DNA from: Acidaminococcus intestini DSM 21505
Lineage (GTDB): Bacteria > Bacillota > Negativicutes > Acidaminococcales > Acidaminococcaceae
Direction of reading: 5' to 3'
NCBI RefSeq assembly: GCF_000425045.1
Contig: NZ_AULA01000005.1
Span: 1 to 64,000 of the forward strand
Length of the DNA: 64,000 nt
The notes below the pieces were generated by a model. That model saw only the letters and a program-made list of their open reading frames with translations. It was not told the origin of the DNA and ran no database searches. Shown here one piece after another: positions 43,451 to 51,446 of this stretch. Positions within the stretch are counted from its first letter, which is position 1. Each line of letters begins with the position of its first letter. The position numbers were made by a program, and so were the translations under genes.

Positions 43451-44623
43451 ATAGGGGATGGGAGGGGCCCCTTTTTTGATGATGGTTTCCCCAAATCGTT
43501 TCTTCAGGGCATCCACAGCAAGGCTTCGCTGGGTATTGCGGTCGCTTTTGGAAAAGAGATTTTGCTCAGAACTTTCCTGTGGGACCAAGTGGCTCACGGT
43601 TACGCCAAGGAGCCTTACAGGATCCCGTAGGGGGTTCCTGCGGGTCAGGATCTTGACGCGTTCCATGATTTCTTCATCCAGCTGCAGGGGCAGGTCAGAG
43701 GAAAGGCTTCTCGTATGGACCTTGAAATCCTGTGTCTTCATCTTTAGCGTGACCGTATATCCGGAAAGGCCAGCACTTCGAAGACGAAAGCCCACTTCTT
43801 GGGAGAGGTTCCAAAGGATTTCCAGGATGACTGCATGATCTCGCAGGTCTTTTTCAAAGGTCAGTTCCCGGCCAAGGGATTGACGCTTTTCATCAGGAAT
43901 GACGGGACGGTTGTCAAGACCGTGGGCAAAGCGTAGGATGGTTTCCGTATTTTTCCCGAAAAGGGGGGAAAGAAAGGACGCGTCACAGGCGGCAAGGTCC
44001 CCGATGGTCCTGATGCCAAAGCGCGTTAAAAGGGAGGCGGACCTTGCTCCAATGCCGAAGATGCGGGAAATCGGAAGAGGGGCGATGCGTGAGGCTGCCT
44101 CGCTCTGCCGGATGATGACAAGACCATTGGGTTTTTTGAGGTCGCTGGCGAGTTTTGCGAGGAACTTATTGGGAGCAAGGCCAACAGATGCTGTAAGGCC
44201 CGTTTCCTTTTTGATGCGTTCCTTGATGCGGAGGCCAAGGGCGGGGATGTCACCTACAAGGCGTTCCATGCCTGTTAGGTCCAAAAAAGCCTCGTCAATG
44301 GAAAGCGGTTCCACAAGGGGAGAAAATTCATGGAAGATTTGACGGATCTTTTGGGACAGTTCCAAGTATCTTCCATAGCGGCCTTCGACAAAGATGCCCT
44401 TAGGGCACCGCTCCAGGGCTTCCTTCATGGGCATGGCCGAGTGGACACCAAAGCGCCGGGCTTCATAAGAGGCCGTGGAGACAACGCCCCTTCCGGAAAG
44501 CCCGCCGACGATGACGGGTCTGTTGCGGTATTCTGGATGATCCAGCTGCTCAACGGAGGCAAAGAATGCGTCCATATCAACGTGCATGATCCAGCGTGGT
44601 CTGTTGGAAGAAACGGGTTTCAT
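43430..44623 (-). CDS. dinB: DNA polymerase IV (Y family)
   Basis: Error-prone translesion polymerase, 397 aa. The catalytic motifs are HVDMDAFFASVEQ (about residues 14-26) and LSIDEAFLDLTG (about 113-124), with ASVGLAPNKFLAKLASDLKK in the palm. The helix-hairpin-helix region is RIFGIGARSASLLTRFGIRT. A possible clamp-binding element EQNLF is near the C-terminus. It overlaps the mnmA stop by 4 nt, so it is co-translated with a tRNA-modifying enzyme. No LexA box is visible. Confidence 0.93.
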   Translation of the reverse strand: MKPVSSNRPRWIMHVDMDAFFASVEQLDHPEYRNRPVIVGGLSGRGVVSTASYEARRFGVHSAMPMKEALERCPKGIFVEGRYGRYLELSQKIRQIFHEFSPLVEPLSIDEAFLDLTGMERLVGDIPALGLRIKERIKKETGLTASVGLAPNKFLAKLASDLKKPNGLVIIRQSEAASRIAPLPISRIFGIGARSASLLTRFGIRTIGDLAACDASFLSPLFGKNTETILRFAHGLDNRPVIPDEKRQSLGRELTFEKDLRDHAVILEILWNLSQEVGFRLRSAGLSGYTVTLKMKTQDFKVHTRSLSSDLPLQLDEEIMERVKILTRRNPLRDPVRLLGVTVSHLVPQESSEQNLFSKSDRNTQRSLAVDALKKRFGETIIKKGAPPIPYKKSHDL

Positions 44624-45693
44624 TGGAGAATCCCGCCGCCTATAACGACGTCTGTTTCATCACCAAGGCCATAGAGGACAGCGGACTGCCCTGGTGTAAT
44701 GGCGCGCTGGGGCTCGTCAAAAAGGATGGAGAAGGTATCGGATCCGGTCGGGGTGACGATGGCCGGCTGCGCTTCCTGTCGATAACGGACCTTGACAAGG
44801 CAGGCAAAAGGTGCGTCCGGGACCTTGCCGGAAATCCAGTTGGCTTCCTTTACGGCTGCATCGCGGCGGAAAAGAGTCTGTGAAGGACCTACAATGACCG
44901 CGTTTTTCTTAGGATCGATGGCTATGACATAAAGCGGTCCATCGGGTTGGGGAAGTCCCAGCTTCTTGTGCTGTCCAATGGTATAGTAGATAATGCCTTT
45001 ATGTGTGCCGATTTCCTTCCCGTCCAAGGTGAGGAAAGGACCTGGTTGGGGCTCATAGGAAAGGATGCGCTGTACGGCCTCTGTATAAGTTCCGTTGGGC
45101 ACAAAGCAAATGTCCTGGCTGTCAGGCTTGTGGGAATTGATGAAGCCGCTTTCTTCGGCAATTTCCCGGGTATGGGTCTTTTCATAGTCGCCCAAAGGAA
45201 ACTGCGTGTGGGCGAGCTGTTCCTGCGTGAGGTTATACAGGACATAGCTCTGGTCTTTTTTTGGATCTTTGGCGCGGAGCAGTTCATAGCAGCCATTGCG
45301 TTTCCGTATGCGGGCGTAATGACCGGTGACGATGGTGTCGCAGCCCAGTTCCTTTGCCCGTTCGTATAGGGCGCCAAATTTCAGGAACTTGTTGCAGTCA
45401 ATGCAGGGATTTGGTGTTTTCCCGAGGGTGTAGGAACGGGCGAAGGTTTCCATGACATCCCGACGGAATTCGTCCATGTAGTTAAAGACAAAATAAGGCA
45501 TGCCCAGACGGACAGCGACGCTGCGGGCGTCTTCCACATCCCGGATGCTGCAGCAGGTCTTGCTGCTGCAGCCGGCATCGGGGTTGTTGTAGAGCTTCAT
45601 GGTGCAGCCTACACATTCATATCCTTGATCAAGCATAAGTTTTGCGGCTACGGATGAATCAACGCCGCCGCTCATGGCGATGAGTGCTTTCAT
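44620..45693 (-). CDS. mnmA: tRNA-specific 2-thiouridylase
   Basis: A 357-aa enzyme that adds the 2-thio group to the wobble uridine of Lys, Glu and Gln tRNAs. The PP-loop is IAMSGGVDSSVAAKLM at the start. The two catalytic cysteines are in TPNPCIDCNKFLKFG (about residue 104) and SQDICFVPNGTY (about 200). The sulfur is expected to come from the nearby cysteine desulfurase. The start overlaps the stop of the proX remnant (TATGA). Confidence 0.95.
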   Translation of the reverse strand: MKALIAMSGGVDSSVAAKLMLDQGYECVGCTMKLYNNPDAGCSSKTCCSIRDVEDARSVAVRLGMPYFVFNYMDEFRRDVMETFARSYTLGKTPNPCIDCNKFLKFGALYERAKELGCDTIVTGHYARIRKRNGCYELLRAKDPKKDQSYVLYNLTQEQLAHTQFPLGDYEKTHTREIAEESGFINSHKPDSQDICFVPNGTYTEAVQRILSYEPQPGPFLTLDGKEIGTHKGIIYYTIGQHKKLGLPQPDGPLYVIAIDPKKNAVIVGPSQTLFRRDAAVKEANWISGKVPDAPFACLVKVRYRQEAQPAIVTPTGSDTFSILFDEPQRAITPGQSAVLYGLGDETDVVIGGGILQ

Positions 45694-46226
45694 AGGGATT
45701 CCTCCTTGGCATCTATAATTGACGCATCGATGATGCGGGGAATGTGACCCATAGTGGGCCAGAATCGGCTGATAAGGTCCTTTGCGGCAATCTTGAGGGA
45801 CTTATCATTACGGAAGGGATGGAAGATTAGGTCCTTTTTCGATAAGAGGATACGGGAAATGAGCAAGTGTTACGGCTTGTTTCGTATCAAAAAGCAGTTC
45901 CAAGGCCGATACAGCCCCTTTTTCACAGCAAAGGAGACGGGAAAGGGCCTTTTTATCTTTTTATCTCCAAAAGTAAGATGTCCTGCTCCAAGCGTTTCTT
46001 GAAGGGCTTTTCCTGTAAAGAACTCTCCTTCAGCAAGGAGAAACAGGAAGAACAGCTTCTTTTTGGGTGCCTCCCCAAAAAGGTCCTTTACCGCCACAGC
46101 CTTTATGGTTTCCGCAAGGGCAAGGCCTTCGTCAAGGGTCACGATGGGCGGATGAGGGAAACCCTCATAGAGAATCTTTAGCTTTTGAAGGGGACCATAG
46201 ATTTGTATTTCCTTATTGGTCAGCAT
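45690..46226 (-). pseudogene. ProX/YbaK-type prolyl-tRNA deacylase, two frameshifts
   Basis: Three consecutive frames together give a complete editing-domain protein of about 179 residues. Frame one: MLTNKEIQIYGPLQKLKILY, with FPHPPIVTLDEG and LFFLFLLAEGE to FAVKKG. Frame two: AVSALELLFDTKQAVTLAHF. Frame three: KKDLIFHPFRNDKSLKIAAK to the stop overlapping mnmA. FHPFRND matches the conserved FHPLRND of the family. The breaks lie at AAAAAGGGG and GAAAAAGG (plus-strand positions about 45914-45923 and 45833-45840), each explained by one base. The family removes wrongly attached alanine or cysteine from prolyl-tRNA. It may be decayed or a sequencing artefact at A5 runs. Confidence 0.8.
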
Positions 46227-47367
46227 GGTGCAGGTTTCGTAGGGCCGTAACGTGACCGATGACAATTTCCGCAATGGTATCGATGTCTTTTTCGTCAAGG
46301 TCTGCACCAAGACTGAACCGGATGGACGAGCGGGCCTGTTTGGCTGAAAGCCCCAAGGCAAGAAGCACATGGGAAGGTTCCGGTGAGCCGGAAGCACAGG
46401 CGGAGCCTGCCGAAACACAGATGCCGTCCATGCCCAATAGGGGCAGGAGGGCTTCTGATGGGGCGCTGTCAAAGGTAATGTTGAGCGTTCCCGGAAGGCT
46501 GGGAGAAAGGGCGCCGTTTTGCCGCACGCCTTTAAGGGCCAGCAGTTTTTTCCGCAGACGCTCTTTGAGGGACCGGATGCGAGCGCTTTCCGCAGCCTTT
46601 TCCTGCATGGCTTTTTCAAGGGCTGCGGCCATACCGACAATGGCCGGGATATTTTCTGTTCCCGCCCGTTTGCCCCGTTCCTGGGCCCCGCCTTCGATGA
46701 GGCTTTCAAGCTCGATGCCCTGCCTTGCATATAAGATTCCAACACCTTTGGGTCCATGGAACTTATGGGCTGAAAAAGACGCCATGTCAATGACCCCTTT
46801 TGTAAAATCAAGGTCCATATGGGCCGCCCCTTGTACGGCATCCGTATGAAAGAGAACGCCTTTTTCATGGCACAGGGTCCCTATGGCCTCGATGGGCTGG
46901 ATGGTGCCAATCTCGTTATTGGCCGCCATGACGCTGACGAGGGCCGTATCTGGGCGCAGGGCTTTTTTGACACTTTCGGGACTGACGAATCCATCTTTTG
47001 AAATGGGAAGCAGCGTGACCTCAAAGCCTTCTTCCTTGAGGCGCCTCAGACTGTGGAGCACGGCATGATGCTCCATGACGGTGGAAATAAGATGACGCTT
47101 TCCTTTTTGGGCGCCTATATGGGCCCCTGTAATCAAGGCCTGGTTGTCGCTTTCGCTGCCGCCGCCCGTAAAGGTGATTTCTGACGGGTGGACGGATAGG
47201 GCGCGGGCTGCCTGTTCCCGTGCCATAATAAGGGCGCGGGCCGCTTCCTGCCCCTTGGGATGCTGGCTTGAAGGATTGCCGTAAGCTTCTGTAAGATAGG
47301 GCATCATCGCCTTGAGGGCTTCGGGATAAAGGGCGGTGGTGGCCGCTTGATCCAAATAGTAGAACAT
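46213..47367 (-). CDS. Cysteine desulfurase (NifS/IscS-like)
   Basis: A 384-aa PLP enzyme that takes sulfur from cysteine for iron-sulfur clusters and tRNA thiolation. Motifs: YLDQAATTALYPEALKAM at the start, TGGGSESDNQALI, TVMEHHAVL (His for PLP stacking), SFSAHKFHGPKG (PLP lysine, about residue 200) and SAGSACASGSPEPS with the catalytic cysteine (about 320). AAGGAGTTCCATC precedes the ATG. Its place upstream of mnmA suggests it supplies sulfur to that thiouridylase, though it could also serve cluster assembly. Confidence 0.93.
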   Translation of the reverse strand: MFYYLDQAATTALYPEALKAMMPYLTEAYGNPSSQHPKGQEAARALIMAREQAARALSVHPSEITFTGGGSESDNQALITGAHIGAQKGKRHLISTVMEHHAVLHSLRRLKEEGFEVTLLPISKDGFVSPESVKKALRPDTALVSVMAANNEIGTIQPIEAIGTLCHEKGVLFHTDAVQGAAHMDLDFTKGVIDMASFSAHKFHGPKGVGILYARQGIELESLIEGGAQERGKRAGTENIPAIVGMAAALEKAMQEKAAESARIRSLKERLRKKLLALKGVRQNGALSPSLPGTLNITFDSAPSEALLPLLGMDGICVSAGSACASGSPEPSHVLLALGLSAKQARSSIRFSLGADLDEKDIDTIAEIVIGHVTALRNLHHADQ

Positions 47368-47538
47368 GATGGAACTCCTTTTTTCAGGGGAAAAACTTCC
47401 TTGAAAGGGAAGGATCCCGGTTTTTGGTTTCCTTATTATACACCAAAGTGGCTGTTCTAGGTACTGCCCCTTTGCCAAAGGGACAATCAGATGGCAAGAA
47501 ACGGCCATTTTCCTAGAAAAAATGCCGTGGAAAAGTTC

Positions 47539-47567
47539 TTGAAATGTTTCATGAAGCATGGTAAAAT
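47539..47567 (+). promoter_or_regulatory. Promoter of rpsF-ssb-rpsR
   Basis: TTGAAA and TAAAAT are spaced by 17 nt, about 80 nt before the first gene. The leader holds a small hairpin (TGCTCCC / GGGAAGCA); I could not find the CCG element of the known S6:S18 leader motif. Confidence 0.68.
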
Positions 47568-47646
47568 AGTCAAGCTGTATATATGAAAGTATATACTTCT
47601 TCTGCTCCCATCGTAGGGAAGCAAATCCAAAGGAGGAGGTGATTTC

Positions 47647-47931
47647 GTGAATAACTACGAAGTCATGTACATCGTAAAGCCGGTTGAAGAGGAAGCTTAT
47701 AGCGCTGTCGTAAAGAAATTCGACGACCTTCTGACGGCTAACGGCGCCACTATCGAAAAGACCGATAAGTGGGGCAAAAAGCACCTGGCTTATCCCATCC
47801 AGGACATCCAAGATGGCTTGTATGTATTGACCACTTTCAGTGCTGAACCTGCCGCCGTTAAGGAATTGGACCGCGTGATGAAGATTACCGACGAAATTCT
47901 GCGTCACATGATCATCCGCAAGGGCGAGTAA
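47647..47931 (+). CDS. rpsF: Ribosomal protein S6
   Basis: A 94-aa small-subunit protein that pairs with S18. The start NNYEVMYIVKPVEEEAYSAV and the middle DKWGKKHLAYPIQDIQDGLY are typical. It begins at GTG after a strong AAAGGAGGAGGTGATTTC site. It is first in the classic rpsF-ssb-rpsR operon. Confidence 0.97.
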   Translation: MNNYEVMYIVKPVEEEAYSAVVKKFDDLLTANGATIEKTDKWGKKHLAYPIQDIQDGLYVLTTFSAEPAAVKELDRVMKITDEILRHMIIRKGE

Positions 47932-47949
47932 GCAAGGAGGATTTGGTGT

Positions 47950-48390
47950 ATGAATAGGATATTTTTGTTAGGCCGGCTCGTACGCGATCCGGAAGTACGG
48001 GTAACTCCTACGGAACGTACCGTCTGCACCTTTACTCTGGCGGTGGACCGTCCCTTTACTGCGAAGAACGGCCAGCGCGAAGCGGATTTTATCAACATCG
48101 TAACTTGGAATAAAACCGCTGAATTATGTGGGAACAGCTTACTCAAGGGACAAAGGGCCCTCGTGGAAGGACGCCTGCAGATCCGTTCCTATGATGACAA
48201 GGACGGGAACCGTCATTGGGTCACGGAAGTCATCGCAGATCGGGTTGAATTCATTGAAAGAAAGGGTTCGGGTTCCCCGGCTCCTTCTTCTCAAGGCAGC
48301 ACGCCTTCCCAGAGCGGAAATGCCCAGAACCAAGGGGGCATGGAAAGCTTTGGCTCTCCCATGGGTTTTGACGAAGAAATCCCATTCTGA
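47950..48390 (+). CDS. ssb: Single-stranded DNA-binding protein
   Basis: A 146-aa protein with an OB fold ([17 protein letters not shown], then [16 protein letters not shown]) across residues 1-105. A Ser/Gln/Gly-rich linker follows, and the acidic tip DEEIPF recruits repair and replication partners. The position between S6 and S18 is conserved across bacteria. Confidence 0.97.
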   Translation: MNRIFLLGRLVRDPEVRVTPTERTVCTFTLAVDRPFTAKNGQREADFINIVTWNKTAELCGNSLLKGQRALVEGRLQIRSYDDKDGNRHWVTEVIADRVEFIERKGSGSPAPSSQGSTPSQSGNAQNQGGMESFGSPMGFDEEIPF

Positions 48391-48404
48391 TAGGAGGGAA
48401 ATAC

Positions 48405-48644
48405 ATGATTAACAAGCGTGACCGCGGAAACAGAAGACCGAGAAGAAAGGTCTGCTCCTTCTGCGTTGATAAAGTCGAAGAAATCGACTACAAGGATGTC
48501 GCAAAACTGCGCAAGTTCATCACCGAACGTGGCAAGATCCTGCCGCGCCGCATTACCGGTACCTGCGCAAAGCATCAGCGTCAGCTGACGATTGCTATCA
48601 AGCGCGCCAGAAACGTTGCTCTGCTGCCGTTTACGGCAGAATAA
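48405..48644 (+). CDS. rpsR: Ribosomal protein S18
   Basis: A 79-aa small-subunit protein. It has the [19 protein letters not shown] zinc-type start and [20 protein letters not shown], the universal S18 core. It ends the operon and is followed by a strong terminator. Confidence 0.97.
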   Translation: MINKRDRGNRRPRRKVCSFCVDKVEEIDYKDVAKLRKFITERGKILPRRITGTCAKHQRQLTIAIKRARNVALLPFTAE

Positions 48645-48651
48645 GGAGCTT

Positions 48652-48697
48652 AAAGGGCTGTACAATGAAGCGTTGCTTCATTGTACAGCCCTTTTTT
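48652..48697 (+). terminator. Terminator of rpsF-ssb-rpsR
   Basis: AAAGGGCTGTACAATGAAGC pairs perfectly with its complement around GTT and ends in TTTTTT, giving a 20-bp stem. Confidence 0.93.
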
Positions 48698-48825
48698 CTG
48701 TGCCTATGCCTTGGCTGAAAGAAGAAAAGAGACTCCACCTTGAATTTCTTTACATAAAACCCTATACTTTGAATAGATAATTGTTGATAATATATCATTT
48801 TTTTAATTGGTGGGAGGTGGATGGG

Positions 48826-50424
48826 GTGAACTTCCTTCAACAGACATCCCTTGGCCTGTCTTTTCTTTGGCTCGTAGGGTCCTTTGCTCCGGCCCTTGCC
48901 TCAGCGGCCAAATCCGCTCCGCAGACTTTTTCTGGAGCGGCGGGGCAAAAGGATCCTTCTTGGATCGATTTGGCGACGTCTTATGGGAACCCGTACGTTC
49001 GGGATGACGTGGATGCTTCGCTATCGCAGCAACAGCTGGCTAGCTGGTGGGAACTCTTCCATGATGACACGCTGACAGAACTCATTTCTTTGGCCCTTGA
49101 GAACAACAAAGATCTTGAAGCCGCCCGTTCCCGGCTTTCTGAAGCTCGGGCCCAAGTTGGGATCGCAGAGTCTGCCCGGCTTCCCTGGATTAATCTGAAT
49201 GGGGGATGGATGCGGGGAAACGTGCCGGATCACGTGGTTGACGGGGTGCTTCCCGAAGGTCCTGTACGGGACCAGATGGGGATTGACCCGCAGGCAGACG
49301 GATCCTTTGCCGGGATTGACGCGTCGTGGGAACTAGACGTTTTTGGAAGGACGAAAGCCAAGGTGCGGGCAGCTTCCGATACCCTTCAGGCCCAAAATGC
49401 CAAACTATATGAAGTGTGGGTCAGTTTATCGGCTGAACTGGCTTTAAACTACATCACCCTGCGGACTTTGCAGGCAGAGCGGATGGTTACGGCATCCCAC
49501 ATTGCCAGTGAGGAAGAAACCTTGGAATTGCTGCAGGTTAACCGCAAGTCGGGGCTTCTTTCCGATGTGCCCCTTCAGCAGTCGGAATATACCCTCTATA
49601 GTACCCGTTCCCAATTGCCCGCCCTCGATAAGGAAATTGCCGGCACCCTTTCGCGGATTGCCCTTTTGACCGGCACTATCCCGGGCTTTCTTGACCAGAA
49701 GCTGCGGACACCTCAGCCGCTTCCCGATATTGATGCACGTCTTTATGGGGCCATTCCGGCGGACCTGTTGAGGCAGCGGCCGGATATCCATGCCGCTGAA
49801 CGCGCTTGGGCGGCTCAGATAGCCCGGACTGATGAAGCACGGGCCGCACTGAAACCTAAATTTTCCATCCTAGGGCTGCTTGGCTTTGCGACCCTTGGCG
49901 GGGGGCTTTTCTCAGCCGGCAGTCAGGGATTTTCCCTGGTTCCCCAGATTTCCTATCCTCTGTTTTATGGCGGAGCCCTCAAAAAGAATGTAGCTGTCCA
50001 AAAGGCCGCGGAAAAGGAAAAGAAAGCCCTTTATGAAAAGATGGTCCTCAAAGCAGCGGGGGAAGTCAGATCGTCCATGGCTGCCATTGCTGAAGATCAT
50101 GCTGCCGCCCTGACCCTCCAGAAAGGACGGGCCGCTTCCCATAAGGCCTATGAACTGGTCCGCCATAACTATCACAGCGGGCTGGGGACCTATCTGGATG
50201 TGCTGGATGCCCAGCGGGCCTATCTGCAGGCTGACCAGAAATATACGGTCTCTAAGGGAAAGGAACTGTCTTCCTTGATTTCCCTTTTCAAGGCCCTTGG
50301 AGGTGGTTGGGGACCGCTTGAGGAAGGAAACGGGAGCGCTGTCAAGCGTCATCAGTCGGCGCTGACAGACGGCGGACCGTATGAAGAGAAAGGAAACGAG
50401 GCTCATGAAAGAATTCATCAATAG
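48826..50424 (+). CDS. Outer-membrane efflux channel (TolC/NodT type)
   Basis: A 532-aa outer-membrane factor. An N-terminal signal sequence (LGLSFLWLVGSFAPALASAA) is present without a lipobox. The mature protein has WWELFHDDTLTELISLALEN, NKDLEAARSRLSEARAQVGI and SWELDVFGRTKAKVRAASDT, the NodT-type repeat. A second repeat has LRQRPDIHAAERAWAAQIAR. I chose GTG after GGGAGGTGGATGG; upstream TTG starts are possible. Its presence shows that the organism has an outer membrane. It precedes a fusion protein and an ABC exporter, with a 20-nt overlap to the next gene, forming a tripartite pump. Confidence 0.9.
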   Translation: MNFLQQTSLGLSFLWLVGSFAPALASAAKSAPQTFSGAAGQKDPSWIDLATSYGNPYVRDDVDASLSQQQLASWWELFHDDTLTELISLALENNKDLEAARSRLSEARAQVGIAESARLPWINLNGGWMRGNVPDHVVDGVLPEGPVRDQMGIDPQADGSFAGIDASWELDVFGRTKAKVRAASDTLQAQNAKLYEVWVSLSAELALNYITLRTLQAERMVTASHIASEEETLELLQVNRKSGLLSDVPLQQSEYTLYSTRSQLPALDKEIAGTLSRIALLTGTIPGFLDQKLRTPQPLPDIDARLYGAIPADLLRQRPDIHAAERAWAAQIARTDEARAALKPKFSILGLLGFATLGGGLFSAGSQGFSLVPQISYPLFYGGALKKNVAVQKAAEKEKKALYEKMVLKAAGEVRSSMAAIAEDHAAALTLQKGRAASHKAYELVRHNYHSGLGTYLDVLDAQRAYLQADQKYTVSKGKELSSLISLFKALGGGWGPLEEGNGSAVKRHQSALTDGGPYEEKGNEAHERIHQ

Positions 50425-51433
50425 CCTTTGGGGGAAAAAGGCCGGAAAGGCCGCTATAGGAATCCTTGCTGCCCTTTTTATCATTGGTGGCGGTGTGACC
50501 TTATATGAGCGGCATGAAGCGAAACTGGCTGCCCAGACGCTGACCCTCAATGGAAATGTCGATCTGAGGGAAGTTTCCCTTGCGTTCAAGAACAGTGACC
50601 GCATTGCTGAAATCCTGGTCGAGGAAGGGGATGCGGTCAAGAAAGACCAGGTCCTTGCCCGTCTTGATTCGGATGCGCTCCAATATAAGGTGAAAATTGC
50701 GGAAGCCCAAGTGGCAGCCCAACAGGCCGTTGTGGATAAGCTGCATAATGGGACCCGCAGGCAGGAACTTGATCAGGCTGTTGCCAAAGCCCAGGAAACA
50801 GCGGCGAATCGAGATTTTCTCCAACGTGAATATGAACGCAAGCAAGCGGCTTACGATGCGTCCCAGGGCCGCTCAATCAGTGATGAATCCCTCGATGATG
50901 TAAAAAGCAAGCTTGACGCGGCTACGGCCCGCGCCAATGAGGCCCAGGCCAATTATGAGCTTGCTCTGGCCGGTCCCCGAAAAGAGGACATTGCGTCGGG
51001 AGAAGCCAAACTGGAGAGTCTGACCCAGGAATTGAAAGAACTTCAGTATACCCTCGGTCAATATGAACTCAAGGCCCCTCAAGATGGGGTGATCCGTTCA
51101 CGGCTCCTTGAAGTGGGGGATATGGCTTCCCCGCAGAAACCGGTCTTTCGAATTTCCCTCAACACAAAAAAATGGGTCCGCGTTTATGTCAAGGAATCTG
51201 ATTTAGGAAAACTTCATGAAGGCAGTCAGGCCAGCGTCTATATCGATAGTTTCCCCAATCACGCGATTCAGGGACAAGTAGGCTATATTTCAGGAACAGC
51301 CGAATTTACGCCTAAAAATGTGGAAACAAAGGACCTGCGTTCGGCCCTTCTTTATGAAGTCCGGGTCTATGTAGAAGACCCTGATAATCTGCTTCGCATG
51401 GGAATGCCGGCTACGGTCAAAATCAAACTGTAA
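50405..51433 (+). CDS. Membrane-fusion (HlyD/YbhG-type) protein
   Basis: A 342-aa periplasmic adaptor with one N-terminal membrane anchor (AAIGILAALFIIGGGVTLYE). The lipoyl halves are VDLREVSLAFKNSDRIAEIL...VKKDQVLARLD and LKAPQDGVIRSRLLEVGDM. A long coiled coil (residues about 75-190) sits between them, followed by the beta-barrel TKKWVRVYVKESDLGKLHEG. The arrangement fits YbhG. It should bridge the outer-membrane channel and the ABC exporter that flank it. Confidence 0.9.
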   Translation: MKEFINSLWGKKAGKAAIGILAALFIIGGGVTLYERHEAKLAAQTLTLNGNVDLREVSLAFKNSDRIAEILVEEGDAVKKDQVLARLDSDALQYKVKIAEAQVAAQQAVVDKLHNGTRRQELDQAVAKAQETAANRDFLQREYERKQAAYDASQGRSISDESLDDVKSKLDAATARANEAQANYELALAGPRKEDIASGEAKLESLTQELKELQYTLGQYELKAPQDGVIRSRLLEVGDMASPQKPVFRISLNTKKWVRVYVKESDLGKLHEGSQASVYIDSFPNHAIQGQVGYISGTAEFTPKNVETKDLRSALLYEVRVYVEDPDNLLRMGMPATVKIKL

Positions 51434-51446
51434 AGGGTGAAGCGTC

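Noticed and set aside
47580-47640. S6:S18-binding leader motif upstream of rpsF
   Set aside because: A short hairpin exists, but the conserved CCG bulge element was not found, so only a plain leader is reported.
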